From Occallatibacter gabretensis (GTDB taxonomy: Bacteria; Acidobacteriota; Terriglobia; Terriglobales; Acidobacteriaceae), in contig NZ_LAIJ01000002.1 of assembly GCF_001449115.1 (NCBI RefSeq), forward strand, positions 248,001 through 312,000: DNA of 64,000 nt. Direction: 5' to 3'. The notes under the pieces were generated by a model that saw only the letters and a program-made list of their open reading frames with translations, ran no database searches and was not told the origin of the DNA. This document shows positions 36,209 to 45,194 of this stretch, piece after piece. Within the stretch, counting starts at the first letter, position 1. Every line of letters begins with the position of its first letter. The translations under genes and the position numbers were made by a program.

Positions 36209-37219
36209 CTATCCGCCTACCGTTCCGATCACATCTTCCACCGTTCCCGTCTCGGAGAAGATTCCCGCTCCCGGCTCTGCCTTGCGCAGCATGCGTAGCC
36301 ACAGGAAATCATGCACCCGCACCAGCCGCGCCTCTGCCGGACCAGCCTTCTCAATAGCCCGCCCCATAGCCCGCGCCAGCGTCTCTTCGCTCACAGCCTC
36401 CACCAGCTCCACTGACGGATACTTCGTCCGCAACGCGCGCTCCTGCGCCGCGCCGAAATCCGCATCCGCCACCACGCCGCACTCCACGCGCAGCCCCGTC
36501 ATTCGCTCAATCGCTCGCGCCAGCACCGGGTCCAGCCTGTCCTCAAAGCCCAGGTACAACACCTTTCCCGCCGCCAGACGCAACGGAACCGCGCCAAAAG
36601 CATCGACAAACAACCGCGGAACCAGCTGAGCCAGCCCTTCCGGATCATGCCCGGCTGTCGGCAGAACCGGGCAACTCCATTGGAGAGCTAGAGCGCGCGT
36701 CACCAGCTCCCCGCTGACGCCCTGTTGCCGCACCAGCCAGCCACCCAGCCGTCCGCCGTTCTGCTTTTGGCTCGTAACAGCGCCGCGCAGCTGGCTTTCC
36801 GTGATCCATCCTTTCTCGAGCATCAGCAGCCCCAGCGGAATCCGGTGACGGTACGGCTGCTTCGTCCCCGTGCGGCCCTTATTCTCCCGCGACAAGGCCG
36901 TCCGCACGCGCGCCTCTGTGCAGGCCGCCGAACAGCTCCAGCCGCCCTCAAAAACCGGTCCGCTCCGGTTCCTCCAAAGCTGCATCCATCCCGTCCGGCA
37001 CTGCGGATTGGCGCAGGTCTGCATCAACCCGCCGCGCTTGCCTTCTTCGGCAGAGACCGTTCTCTTCCCCGGAGCCTTCCGCTCCACCACGCGGCGCAGA
37101 ATCTCCTCCGCCGCATGCGGATCCAGATTCCGGTCCGGATTCCGGAGTCCACTTCGATCCCTCTGCAAATTCCACTCCGGATCGCTCTCCCGCGTGTTCT
37201 GTCGATTTAAAAGAGGCAT
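36209..37219 (-). CDS. zinc-ribbon plus MshEN (GspE/PilB N-terminal) domain protein
   Basis: 336 residues. After a charged N-terminal stretch a Cys cluster, TCANPQCRTGW ... GGWSCSAACTEARV, resembles a zinc ribbon. The part RIPLGLLMLEKGWITESQLRGAVTSQKQNGGRLGGWLV plus LVTRALALQWSCPVL matches the N-terminal domain of type II secretion/type IV pilus ATPases, a domain known to bind c-di-GMP in MshE-like proteins. There is no Walker A motif or ATPase domain. Its start overlaps the fliN stop by 13 bp and cheY follows, so it is in the C-ring operon. A role in c-di-GMP control of motility is inference. Domain call is from resemblance. Confidence 0.65.
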   Translation of the reverse strand: MPLLNRQNTRESDPEWNLQRDRSGLRNPDRNLDPHAAEEILRRVVERKAPGKRTVSAEEGKRGGLMQTCANPQCRTGWMQLWRNRSGPVFEGGWSCSAACTEARVRTALSRENKGRTGTKQPYRHRIPLGLLMLEKGWITESQLRGAVTSQKQNGGRLGGWLVRQQGVSGELVTRALALQWSCPVLPTAGHDPEGLAQLVPRLFVDAFGAVPLRLAAGKVLYLGFEDRLDPVLARAIERMTGLRVECGVVADADFGAAQERALRTKYPSVELVEAVSEETLARAMGRAIEKAGPAEARLVRVHDFLWLRMLRKAEPGAGIFSETGTVEDVIGTVGG

Positions 37220-38019
37220 CGAATCGTCTCCAGCCGCCGCCGCGGTTCCGCAACCTCGGTCACCCGCAGGCCAAAGTTGCCATTCACCAGCACCACGTCT
37301 CCACGCGCCACAATCTTGTCGGCGATGATCAGATCCACGGGGTCCGAAATATGCCTGTCCAGCTGCACCACATCGCCCGGTCCCAGCTCCAGCAGCTCAC
37401 CCAGCAGCAACTCCCGGCTGCCAAAACGCAGCGTAGCCTCAAGCTCCACATCCAGCAGCAAATCAATTCCCGGCGCAACTCCGGCAGCCACAGCTCTATC
37501 CGCACTTTGCTGCGCGGCTGCAGGCGTGCGCCCTGTCGCCGTCTTCGTCGTCTTTCCCGCCGTCTCAGCCTTTCCTGCCTCTGTCTTCCCCGTCTCAACC
37601 TTTTTCGCCGCGTGCACATCGTCGCGCACCAGAACCGTCCAGGTCCCTGAACTCGTTTTCAGCTGGAAGGCACGCGAGATCTTGTTCTCGGCAACAATCT
37701 CCTCTACCTTCCCTAAGGTCACCTTTAGCCCGGACTCCGCCAGCAGCTCTCCTGCGGCCGATTCCGTGATCTCTTTCATCAGCTCGCCCCAGGCGCTCTT
37801 CTGGTCCACGCCTTCACCCAGCAGCGGAACCTCCAGTACCCCGGCGTCCAGCACGACGGCGAACCGTCCCTCCTTTTCTCCGGTAACCGTGACTGCAAAT
37901 CCGAAAGAGCCACCCGCCAGAGGCTTCGGCAGTGATTCGGTAAATTCCGACTCGCCAGCCAGCGCCTGTGTCAGCAGTGCGCTTGCCACCCCAATCCAGC
38001 AATCAAGAAATGTCTTCAT
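37207..38019 (-). CDS. fliN: flagellar switch protein FliN (long form)
   Basis: 270 residues from ATG 38019; FliN is usually 100-140. The C-terminal SpoA domain is LLDVELEATLRFGSRELLLGELLELGPGDVVQLDRHISDPVDLIIADKIVARGDVVLVNGNFGLRVTEV. It is preceded by a Lys/Thr/Ala-rich linker and an N-terminal domain (WGELMKEITESAAGELLAESGLKVTLGKVEEI) of the FliY/CheC-like sort, without an obvious catalytic ExxN. Coupled to fliM by ATGA. A second SpoA protein lies at 45619-46104. Confidence 0.9.
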   Translation of the reverse strand: MKTFLDCWIGVASALLTQALAGESEFTESLPKPLAGGSFGFAVTVTGEKEGRFAVVLDAGVLEVPLLGEGVDQKSAWGELMKEITESAAGELLAESGLKVTLGKVEEIVAENKISRAFQLKTSSGTWTVLVRDDVHAAKKVETGKTEAGKAETAGKTTKTATGRTPAAAQQSADRAVAAGVAPGIDLLLDVELEATLRFGSRELLLGELLELGPGDVVQLDRHISDPVDLIIADKIVARGDVVLVNGNFGLRVTEVAEPRRRLETIRCLF

Positions 38020-38993
38020 GCCTCCACTTCCTCCTTGCGGCGTTCCATGCGCGCCGCGCGCCGTGTGCCTTGCCGAATCGCCTCCGCGGTCGCCAGCAGC
38101 TGGCCTCCCACGCGCCACTCCGGCGCCGTGCCGGAGGGTACATTGAACCGGATCACCGTTCCCGGCTCCATCGTCTCAATCGTTTTAAGAGGCACCCGTA
38201 CCGATGGCAGCTGCAGCGAAGCCCCAAACGCGATCTTTTTGGACGACGTCTCCATCCGCGCTCGCACCTCCGGCGCATGCCGCCGGCTCTTGCCCCAGTC
38301 CGAGGTCAGCCTGCGCAGAACCGTGTTCGCCACCACCGCCGGAAATGCCAGGTTCAACAATCCCGACCCATGCGGCATCCGGATCTCAAAGCTCAGGCAG
38401 AGCGTCTTCTCATTCACCGGCATGATGCGCGCCGCTTGCGTCTGCATCTGACGCCGCTCAAAGTTGAAGCTCAACCCCACCGGCTGCCAGGCCATCGACA
38501 GCTCCCGGCAGACTATCTCCACCACACTGGCCAGGATCGATTCCTCAATATCCGTCAGCTCGCGCAACGCGCCCTCACGGCCCTCGCCGCCCAGCAGCAG
38601 ATCGATGATCGGCGGCACCAGCCCCATCTCCATCTGGATCACGCTCAGCACGCCCAGCGGCTCCAGGCGCACCGCCGCCATGTAGTTCACCTCGGGAATC
38701 CGCAGCAGAAAGTCGTTAAACGGAATCTGCTCGGCGGAAACAAGGCTCACATGAAAGCGCGTTCTCAGCCATGCCGCCAGGTTATGCGTCAGGTTGCGCG
38801 CGAACAGATCGTTCAGAATGCTGATCGCCCTGAGCTGATCGTTCGAAATCTGTCCCGCCGTTGAAAAGCTGAACGGAACCACCCGCGCCTTCACCTCAGG
38901 CTGGGCCGTCGCGCCCTCGGATTCGGCCGCGGATTGCGCCCGCGCCGCCTCGAAGAGCGCGTCGATCTCGTCCTGCTTGAGCATCTTCTCCAT
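38016..38993 (-). CDS. fliM: flagellar motor switch protein FliM
   Basis: 325 residues, normal length. CheY-binding N-terminal peptide KQDEIDALFEAA, middle domain (DQLRAISILNDLFARNLTHNLAAWLRTRFHVSLVSAEQIPFNDFLLRIPEVNYMAAVRLEPL), and C-terminal SpoA domain (VRVPLKTIETMEPGTVIRFNVPSGTAPEWRVGGQLLATAEA). Forms the C-ring wall. Follows the sigma-28 gene and is coupled to fliN. Confidence 0.97.
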   Translation of the reverse strand: MEKMLKQDEIDALFEAARAQSAAESEGATAQPEVKARVVPFSFSTAGQISNDQLRAISILNDLFARNLTHNLAAWLRTRFHVSLVSAEQIPFNDFLLRIPEVNYMAAVRLEPLGVLSVIQMEMGLVPPIIDLLLGGEGREGALRELTDIEESILASVVEIVCRELSMAWQPVGLSFNFERRQMQTQAARIMPVNEKTLCLSFEIRMPHGSGLLNLAFPAVVANTVLRRLTSDWGKSRRHAPEVRARMETSSKKIAFGASLQLPSVRVPLKTIETMEPGTVIRFNVPSGTAPEWRVGGQLLATAEAIRQGTRRAARMERRKEEVEA

Positions 38994-39041
38994 CGCCAGC
39001 TACTCCTTTCTGTCTTTGCCTTGCCCTGTCTGCTCTGCCCG

Positions 39042-39911
39042 TCACTTTTCCGCTGATCTTGCTTTCTTTCTTTTCTTCTCAAAGACACCCTTTGAAGCAA
39101 GGTCCTTGAGCGAAGCCCGCAACCTTGCCACCGCCGAGGCATGCACCTGCGAAACCCGCGACTCCACCACGCCCAGCGCCAGGCCAATCTCGCGCATCGT
39201 CATCTCCTCGTAGTAGTAGAGGGTCATCACCAGCCGCTCCCGTTCGGGAAGCTTCGAGATCGCCTCCGTCAGCCGGTCTTCGAGCTCTCCTCTCAGGCAG
39301 CGGAAGAGCGGGTCTTCCTCGGGATTTCCCGGCACGTAGGCCAGCTCCTCGTCGCCCGAGTCCTCATTCCGCTCCACGTGCAGCGTGCCAATCTCCAGGC
39401 CTTTCAGATCGCCGAGCAGCTGCTGATAGTCGTCCAGCGAGATTGACATCTCCGCCGCCACCTCGCTCTCGCTCGGCGCGCGTCCCAGCCGGCTGGTCAG
39501 CACCCGGATCGCCTCTTCCACCGCGCGACCCTTGCGCCTCAGCTCCCGCGGGCTCCAGTCGAGCGTCCGCAGGCTGTCCAGAATCGCTCCGCGGATACGG
39601 AACTGCGCGTAGCTGCGGAACTGCACCTTCTTCTCCGGGTCAAACTTGGCGAAGGCATCCATCAGCCCCACCACGCCGGCCGAGATCAGGTCCTCGATTT
39701 CCACGTGCTGCGGCAGCCGCTCATGAATCCGCCTGGCCAGAAACCGGACCACCGGGAGGTGTTCGAGAAGCACACGCTCCTGCTCCGGCGTCATCGCGGC
39801 GCCACTTGCGCTGATCCCCGCCATCGGATACCAGCCGCCCACAGGCGCCTGTTCCTCTTGCTGCTTTCGGCCTTCAGCCGTTCCTGACGTCGTTCCCGCC
39901 GTTTCCAGCAT
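39042..39911 (-). CDS. fliA: RNA polymerase sigma-28 factor
   Basis: 289 residues. Regions in order: sigma-70 region 2 (HLPVVRFLARRIHERLPQHVEIEDLISAGVVGLMDAFAKFDPEKKVQFRSYAQFRIRGAILDSLR, then TLDWSPRELRRKGRAVEEAI), region 3 (LGRAPSESEVAAEMSIS), region 4 (LPERERLVMTLYYYEEMTMREIGLALGVVESRVSQVHASAVARLR). FliA/WhiG type. About 40 residues of low-complexity N-terminal extension. Directs late flagellar genes and is held by FlgM (29889-30191). Confidence 0.95.
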   Translation of the reverse strand: MLETAGTTSGTAEGRKQQEEQAPVGGWYPMAGISASGAAMTPEQERVLLEHLPVVRFLARRIHERLPQHVEIEDLISAGVVGLMDAFAKFDPEKKVQFRSYAQFRIRGAILDSLRTLDWSPRELRRKGRAVEEAIRVLTSRLGRAPSESEVAAEMSISLDDYQQLLGDLKGLEIGTLHVERNEDSGDEELAYVPGNPEEDPLFRCLRGELEDRLTEAISKLPERERLVMTLYYYEEMTMREIGLALGVVESRVSQVHASAVARLRASLKDLASKGVFEKKRKKARSAEK

Positions 39912-40008
39912 CTGCTCCGCCTTACCTCTTCAAGAAATGCCTTGCTGATTCCCTGCTTGCAGGCCCGCAATGAGCCCGCCTCCATTGGCTTGTCTTAACG
40001 AAATGCTC

Positions 40009-42141
40009 TTAACGAACCGTGCCCACCGGCCTCAGTCGAATCTCCGGCGGAATCTCCGCCGCCGCTATCACCGGAAGTCTGGGAAAAAGTGGTTCAAGCC
40101 ACCGCCGGACGTAGTAACGGGCGGGTGACGGACATAACAGCACTGGCGGGGCCGAAGGAGAAGAGCCGCCGATAAGCGATTTCACAGAATCGGCCAGCCG
40201 CCGGACCAGCGGCGTTCCCGCCGCGCCGGAGGCGGCCAGCATCCGTCCGGATGGATCAGGCGACACCGTCGCCAGAATCTCGTCTTCGAGCTGTCCGTCC
40301 AGCAGCATCACCGGAAGTTGACCATCCGCATCGAGCAGCGGCTGCACCAGTCTCCGGCCCATCTTCTGCCGTGCCGCTTCCACCAGCACCTCGGTCGATT
40401 TGTTCAGCGGAGCCGTCTCGATCAATGCTTCGAGAATCGACCCCAGGTCGCGAATTGAAACCCGCTCGCGCAGCAGCTGCTCCAGCACCCGGCCCACCTC
40501 GCCGAGCGTCAGCAGCTTCGGCACCAGCTCTTCCATCAGCCGCGGGTGTGAATCATTCAGCGCATCCGTTAACCGCTTGATCTCCGCTCTTCCCAGCAGC
40601 TCCCATGCGTGCCCGCGAATCAGCTCCCCCAGGTGCGTGGTCATCACCGTCGCGGCGTTCACCACCGAGTACCCCGCCGCGATCGCCTGCTCCTCTATCT
40701 GCGGCGCGATCCAGATCGCCGAAACCCCGAAGGCCGGCTCCCGGGTCTCGCGTCCGGGCAGAGACCTGCGGTTCGATTCGCCCGATACCGCCAGCAGCTG
40801 CGGACCCTCGGTCTGCCAGCGCCCGATCTCCATTCCCCGCAGCGAGACCACGTACTCCCTCGGCCTCAGCCGCAAATTGTCTGAGATATGCACCGGCGGA
40901 ATCAGGAAGCCAAGCTCAGCGGAAAGATGCCGCCTCAACGTGCGCACGCGATTGAGCAGTTGACCGCCCTGCTTTTCATCCACCAGAGGAATCAGCTGGA
41001 ATCCAATCTCGAGCGTCAGCTCTTCGAGCTTCAGCAGCGAGGCAATCTCAGCCGTCTGCGCAGTCTTCTTCGTCTCAGAAGGCGCACCAACGGGTGCAAT
41101 CGCCTTCGCAGCTTTCTTCGAGACCATCCGCCCGCCCACAAAGAGCGCGGTCGAAACCAGCAGAAAGGACAGCTTCGGCAATCCTGGAATCAGGCACAGC
41201 ACCGCCGTCACCAGCCCGGCCAGGTACAAGGTCGCAGGCCGCGCCAACAGCTGTTCGCGAATCTCGCCACCCAGCATCCCCGCCGAGTTCGCCCTCGTCA
41301 GCACGATGCCGCCCGCCACCGAGACCAGCAGCGAGGGAATCAATGTCACCAGCCCATCGCCCACCGTGAGAATCGTGTAGGTCTTCACCGCATCGCTCAG
41401 ACTCACACCCTGCTGCAATGTGCCGATCAGCAATCCCGCGATAATATTGATCGCCGTAATCAGAATCGTGGCCAGCGAATCGCGCTGATTAAATCGCGCC
41501 GCGCCATCCATCGCGCCGTAGAATTCAGCCTCGCGCGCAATCGCCTGCCTTCTCCGCCGCGCCTCGGCCTCATCAATCAGACCGGCGTTCATGTCGGCGT
41601 CAATCGCCATCTGCTTGCCCGGCAACGCATCGAGCGTAAATCTCGCCGTTACCTCCGCCGTTCTTACCGCACCATGCGAGACCACTAGAAACTGAATCGC
41701 AATCAGCGCGAGAAACAGCACAAAGCCCACCACATAATTGCCGCCCACCACAAACTGCCCGAAGGCCTCGATCACGTTGCCCGCAGCCGCCGTGCCTTCC
41801 GAGCCGTGCAGCAGAATTCGCCTGCTCGACGCGATATTCAACGACAGCCGGAATAGCGTCAGCAGCAGCAGCAGCGTCGGAAAGACGCTCATCTCCACGG
41901 CCCGCCGAATCTGCACCGCCGAAAGAAAGACAATCATCGATGCCGCCATCGAAAGCGCCAGCAACATATCCAGCGCCATCGCCGGCAGCGGCACCAGCAT
42001 GACAAAGATCACGCTGATGGCCGCCAGCGGCAGCAGATAGTCCTTGAACCGGCCCAGAAATGCGGCCAGCGCCTGTGCCGGATTCGTCACCGTTACGCCA
42101 GCGCCTTTGGCCTGTGTCCCCGCCATTGCACTCGTGCTCAT
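40009..42141 (-). CDS. flhA: flagellar export gate protein FlhA
   Basis: 710 residues. The N-terminal half has about eight membrane spans (YLLPLAAISVIFVMLVPLPAMALDMLLALSM, VGFVLFLALIAIQFLVVSHGA) and the conserved loop RFTLDALPGKQMAIDADMNAGLIDEAEARRRR. The cytosolic half carries substrate-docking domains (ELTLEIGFQLIPLVD, LGELIRGHAWELLGRAEIKRLTD). Its start overlaps the flhB stop as ATGA. flhF and flhG, often next to flhA, are absent; fliA follows after 97 bp. Confidence 0.97.
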   Translation of the reverse strand: MSTSAMAGTQAKGAGVTVTNPAQALAAFLGRFKDYLLPLAAISVIFVMLVPLPAMALDMLLALSMAASMIVFLSAVQIRRAVEMSVFPTLLLLLTLFRLSLNIASSRRILLHGSEGTAAAGNVIEAFGQFVVGGNYVVGFVLFLALIAIQFLVVSHGAVRTAEVTARFTLDALPGKQMAIDADMNAGLIDEAEARRRRQAIAREAEFYGAMDGAARFNQRDSLATILITAINIIAGLLIGTLQQGVSLSDAVKTYTILTVGDGLVTLIPSLLVSVAGGIVLTRANSAGMLGGEIREQLLARPATLYLAGLVTAVLCLIPGLPKLSFLLVSTALFVGGRMVSKKAAKAIAPVGAPSETKKTAQTAEIASLLKLEELTLEIGFQLIPLVDEKQGGQLLNRVRTLRRHLSAELGFLIPPVHISDNLRLRPREYVVSLRGMEIGRWQTEGPQLLAVSGESNRRSLPGRETREPAFGVSAIWIAPQIEEQAIAAGYSVVNAATVMTTHLGELIRGHAWELLGRAEIKRLTDALNDSHPRLMEELVPKLLTLGEVGRVLEQLLRERVSIRDLGSILEALIETAPLNKSTEVLVEAARQKMGRRLVQPLLDADGQLPVMLLDGQLEDEILATVSPDPSGRMLAASGAAGTPLVRRLADSVKSLIGGSSPSAPPVLLCPSPARYYVRRWLEPLFPRLPVIAAAEIPPEIRLRPVGTVR

Positions 42142-43313
42142 CGCATCTCTCTCCCGGGCAGGTTCGCCCCCATGTTTTTCAACGAATGCGCAGCCTGTGC
42201 CGCCTGCTGCGCCGTGGCCCTGGCCGCCTTCGCCTGGGCCTCGCGATACTTCTTCTCTCGCAACTCCTGCTCCACCCTCTGCTTGTAGAGCCAGGCCAGA
42301 ATCGAGGCCACTGCCTGGTAGAGATCCACCGGAATCGATTGCCCAATCTCCACAGACTTGTAGAGACTCCGCGCCAGCGGCGGATTCTCAAGCACCGGAA
42401 CCCCCGCCCATCGCGCCTCGGCCTTGATCTCCTCGGCCAGTAGATTTCTTCCCTTGGCCAGCACCTTCGGCGCTTCCATCGTGCCGAAGTCGAATCCCAG
42501 CGCCACCGCATAGTGCGTCGGATTCGTAATCACCACCGCCGCGCGCGCCACATCTTCCTTCACACGCTTGCGCCGCATCTGCCGCTGCAGGCTCCGGATC
42601 CTGCTCTTGATCTGCGGCGATCCCTCAGTCTCCTTGTGCTCTTCGCGCATGTCCTGCTTGGACATCTTCAGCCGGCTCTCGCGGCTCTGCCATTCCACGG
42701 CATAGTCCACCGCCGCCCAGCCAAAGAGCAGCCACGCCGCGGCCAGCAGCAACCCATACACATCGCCGCCCACGGCTTCAATCCGCGCCATCGAAAACGG
42801 AGGCATCTGCGTCTCATGCGCAATCCGCTGCACCGCAAAGACCATCAGCAGCGCAGCCGGAACCAGCGATTTTCCCAGCCTTGCCAACGCGCGCAGCGAG
42901 AAGAGATTCTTCACATTCGCCAACGGGTTCACGCGCTCCGGCTTGAACGCCAGCGCCTGCGGATGCACCTGGATTCCCCCCGTCTGCAGCACCGCTACCG
43001 CCAGCGCCGCCGCGGCCACAGCCACCATCAGCATCCCCACCGGCGAAAGCAGCTCCAGCGTCAGTCTCCGAAAAGTAAACAGCGTCGGCAGCATCTCCGT
43101 CGGCTCCCAGTGCCGCGTCTCGCCCAGCGACAGAAACCCCGCAAACGTCCCGCGCCATACCTCCATCGACCGCGTTCCCATCGCGCCCAGCATCATCGCC
43201 CCGGCCAGCGTCGCAGCCGCGCCGGTCAGCTCGCGGCTGTGCAGTATGTCGCCCTGCTGCCGCGCCTTCTCCCGTCGATGCTGTGTTGCCTGTTCTGTGC
43301 GCTCTCCGGCCAT
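42138..43313 (-). CDS. flhB: flagellar export switch protein FlhB
   Basis: 391 residues. N-terminus GERTEQATQHRREKARQQGDILHSRELTGAAATLAGAM, four membrane segments, and the self-cleavage motif NPTH in VVITNPTHYAVALGF, which controls the switch from hook to filament export. A long Ala-rich C-terminal tail (about residues 355-391) follows. Coupled to flhA. Confidence 0.97.
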   Translation of the reverse strand: MAGERTEQATQHRREKARQQGDILHSRELTGAAATLAGAMMLGAMGTRSMEVWRGTFAGFLSLGETRHWEPTEMLPTLFTFRRLTLELLSPVGMLMVAVAAAALAVAVLQTGGIQVHPQALAFKPERVNPLANVKNLFSLRALARLGKSLVPAALLMVFAVQRIAHETQMPPFSMARIEAVGGDVYGLLLAAAWLLFGWAAVDYAVEWQSRESRLKMSKQDMREEHKETEGSPQIKSRIRSLQRQMRRKRVKEDVARAAVVITNPTHYAVALGFDFGTMEAPKVLAKGRNLLAEEIKAEARWAGVPVLENPPLARSLYKSVEIGQSIPVDLYQAVASILAWLYKQRVEQELREKKYREAQAKAARATAQQAAQAAHSLKNMGANLPGREMR

Positions 43314-43316
43314 CGG

Positions 43317-44084
43317 CTAACCCTTCCCCCCGTTCGCAATCAGCGCCTGCGCCAGGTCAAGCAATCCCGCAAAGCGCGCCCCGATAAACCGCGGCCACAC
43401 CGCCAGCGAACCTGCCAGCACCACAAAACCCGCCAGCGTCTTGATCGGAACCGTCAGCGACATCACCGGAAGCTGCGGACTGATCTTGCCTAGCAGCGCA
43501 ACCGTCACCTCCACCAGCAGCGTCGCCGCCATCACCGGCGCGGACAGCTCCACCGCCGCCAGAAACACGCCGCTCGCCGCTTTTACCACTCCAAGCGCTC
43601 CGGCCTGCGAGAGAACAAATCCCCCCAACGGAACCGCGTGAAAACTTCGTATCATGCTTGCCAGCAGAACCCTGTCCAGCCCCGCCGTAATCAGCACCAG
43701 CGTGCCCATCAGTTGAAAGAGATCGCCCAGCAGCGGCGTCTGGATCGAAGAGGACGGATCCAGCAGATTCACCAGCGAGAAGCTCAGCTGTGCGCCCAGG
43801 ATCTGCCCGGCAAAGAGCATCATCTCGTTCAACAGCGCCAGCGTCAGCCCATACAAAATCCCAACCCCCACCTCGCCAATCAATCCCTCGTAGCTGATCT
43901 CCACCTTTGCGTTGGGCAGCGCCGCCACCAGCGGAGCCAGCAGGTAGCTCACTGCCAGCACAAATGCCGCCTTCGTCCGCGCCGGCAGCGCGCTTGAGGA
44001 GAAGAACGGCGCAAAGGCTACCATCCCGCTCACCCGTACCAGCGCCAGCACCAGCGCGCTCAGAAAATGTGCCCAATCCTGCAA
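43317..44084 (-). CDS. fliR: flagellar export gate protein FliR
   Basis: 255 residues with about six membrane segments (FLSALVLALVRVSGMVAFAPFFSSSALPARTKAAFVLAVSYLLAPLVAAL; GILYGLTLALLNEMMLFAGQILGAQLSFSLVNLLDPSSSIQTPLLGDLFQLMGTLVLI). The spacing FSLVNLLDPSS is typical of FliR. Forms part of the FliPQR pore; sits four bases upstream of flhB. Confidence 0.95.
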   Translation of the reverse strand: MQDWAHFLSALVLALVRVSGMVAFAPFFSSSALPARTKAAFVLAVSYLLAPLVAALPNAKVEISYEGLIGEVGVGILYGLTLALLNEMMLFAGQILGAQLSFSLVNLLDPSSSIQTPLLGDLFQLMGTLVLITAGLDRVLLASMIRSFHAVPLGGFVLSQAGALGVVKAASGVFLAAVELSAPVMAATLLVEVTVALLGKISPQLPVMSLTVPIKTLAGFVVLAGSLAVWPRFIGARFAGLLDLAQALIANGGKG

Positions 44085-44114
44085 ATGCAGCTCCTCAAGC
44101 TTTCTGTTATGTCT

Positions 44115-44384
44115 TCAACCAACAAACCGGTGGAAGTCTCCCAGCAGCGTCTTCGTGTACGTCACCATCCGCTCCACAAACCACGGCATGCCCACCAGCA
44201 GAATCGTCGTCACCGCAAGCAGCCGCGGCACCGAGGTCAGCGACTGGTCCTGCAGACTCGTTAACGTCTGCACCAGGCTCAGCAGAAAGCTCAGCAGCGC
44301 CGTCGCCAGCAGAATCGGAGCGGCCAATATCATCGCCTCACGCAGCAGGTGCCGCATCAGTTCAGAAACCATATCTGGCGTCAT
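44115..44384 (-). CDS. fliQ: flagellar export gate protein FliQ
   Basis: 89 residues, two membrane hairpins: REAMILAAPILLATALLSFLLSLVQTLTSLQDQSLTSVPRLLAVTTILLVGMPWFVERMVTY. Length and the conserved LQDQSL box are typical. Between fliP and fliR in the standard order. Confidence 0.95.
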   Translation of the reverse strand: MTPDMVSELMRHLLREAMILAAPILLATALLSFLLSLVQTLTSLQDQSLTSVPRLLAVTTILLVGMPWFVERMVTYTKTLLGDFHRFVG

Positions 44385-44438
44385 CTATCTCTCCTTAAAA
44401 ACTCAACAACATCTCTGTCTCAGAACCGGAAGAACGTT

Positions 44439-45194
44439 TTAAAAACTTTTCAGCAGCGATCCAGCCAGCAGATTCCACCCATCCACCATCACGAAGAGCA
44501 GAATCTTGAGCGGAGTCGAAACCACCACAGGCGGAAGCTGGAACATGCCAATCGAAGTCGTAATCGCCGCCGTCACCATGTCAATCAGCAGGAACGGAAG
44601 AAACAGCACCGCGCCAATCGCGAAGCCTGCCTTCAGCTCCGAAAGAATGTAAGCCGGAACCACCACGCGCATCGGCAGATCGTCGGCCGTATTCGGCCTG
44701 GGCACCTGTCCGGCTGCCGTAAATAGCGTGAGGTCCTTCTCGCGCGCGTATTTCAACATGAAGTGCTTCACCGGCTGCGCGCCTTTGTCGATGGCCTCAA
44801 GTCCCGTGATCTGTCCGTTGCGATAAGGCTCGACAGCCTGCTGATCGACTTGCATCAGCACCGGCGTCATCAGGAACCACGTCATCATCAGCCCCAGCCC
44901 CAGCAGCGTCGGGTTCGAGGGAGCCGTCTGCGTGCCGAGCGCCTGGCGCAAAAAGTGAAAGACCACCAGCAGCCGCACCAGCGGCGTCATCGCCATCAAA
45001 ATGGAAGGCAGAAGCGCAATCAGCGTCAGAACAAAGACAATCGTCCACGGCGTGGAATCCGACGGATGCAGCTTCTGATTCAGATCGGGAATCATCGGCG
45101 CGGCCTGCCCTGTGCCCGCGGCCAGATTCAGAACCAGATGATTCAAGACAAGGTGATTCAAGACCAGATGATTCAGAACAAGGTGCGCTACCAT
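44439..45194 (-). CDS. fliP: flagellar export gate protein FliP with repeat-built N-terminus
   Basis: 251 residues. FliP core: STPWTIVFVLTLIALLPSILMAMTPLVRLLVVFHFLRQALGTQTAPSNPTLLGLGLMMTWFLMTPV and PAYILSELKAGFAIGAVLFLPFLLIDMVTAAITTSIGMFQLPPVVVSTPLKILLFVMVDGW. FliP normally has a cleaved signal peptide; here the first residues are MVAHLVLNHLVLNHLVLNHL and end in AAGTGQA, made from four copies of a 15-bp unit (45126-45185). GAGG lies about six bases before ATG 45194, so the repeats are probably translated. An internal ATG at 45095 could give a form without them. The start overlaps the fliO-like end. Confidence 0.95.
   Translation of the reverse strand: MVAHLVLNHLVLNHLVLNHLVLNLAAGTGQAAPMIPDLNQKLHPSDSTPWTIVFVLTLIALLPSILMAMTPLVRLLVVFHFLRQALGTQTAPSNPTLLGLGLMMTWFLMTPVLMQVDQQAVEPYRNGQITGLEAIDKGAQPVKHFMLKYAREKDLTLFTAAGQVPRPNTADDLPMRVVVPAYILSELKAGFAIGAVLFLPFLLIDMVTAAITTSIGMFQLPPVVVSTPLKILLFVMVDGWNLLAGSLLKSF
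45126..45185 (-). repeat. four tandem 15-bp units inside fliP
   Basis: Read on the minus strand each unit is CAY-CTK-GTY-YTG-AAT, encoding HLVLN. Units 1 and 3 (CACCTT...) and units 2 and 4 (CATCTG...) alternate, so a 30-bp pair was probably duplicated. Length changes of 15 bp keep the frame. Confidence 0.9.

Noticed and set aside
45126..45185. CRISPR-like spacing of short direct repeats
   Set aside because: The units are contiguous 15-mers with no spacers, in frame inside fliP.
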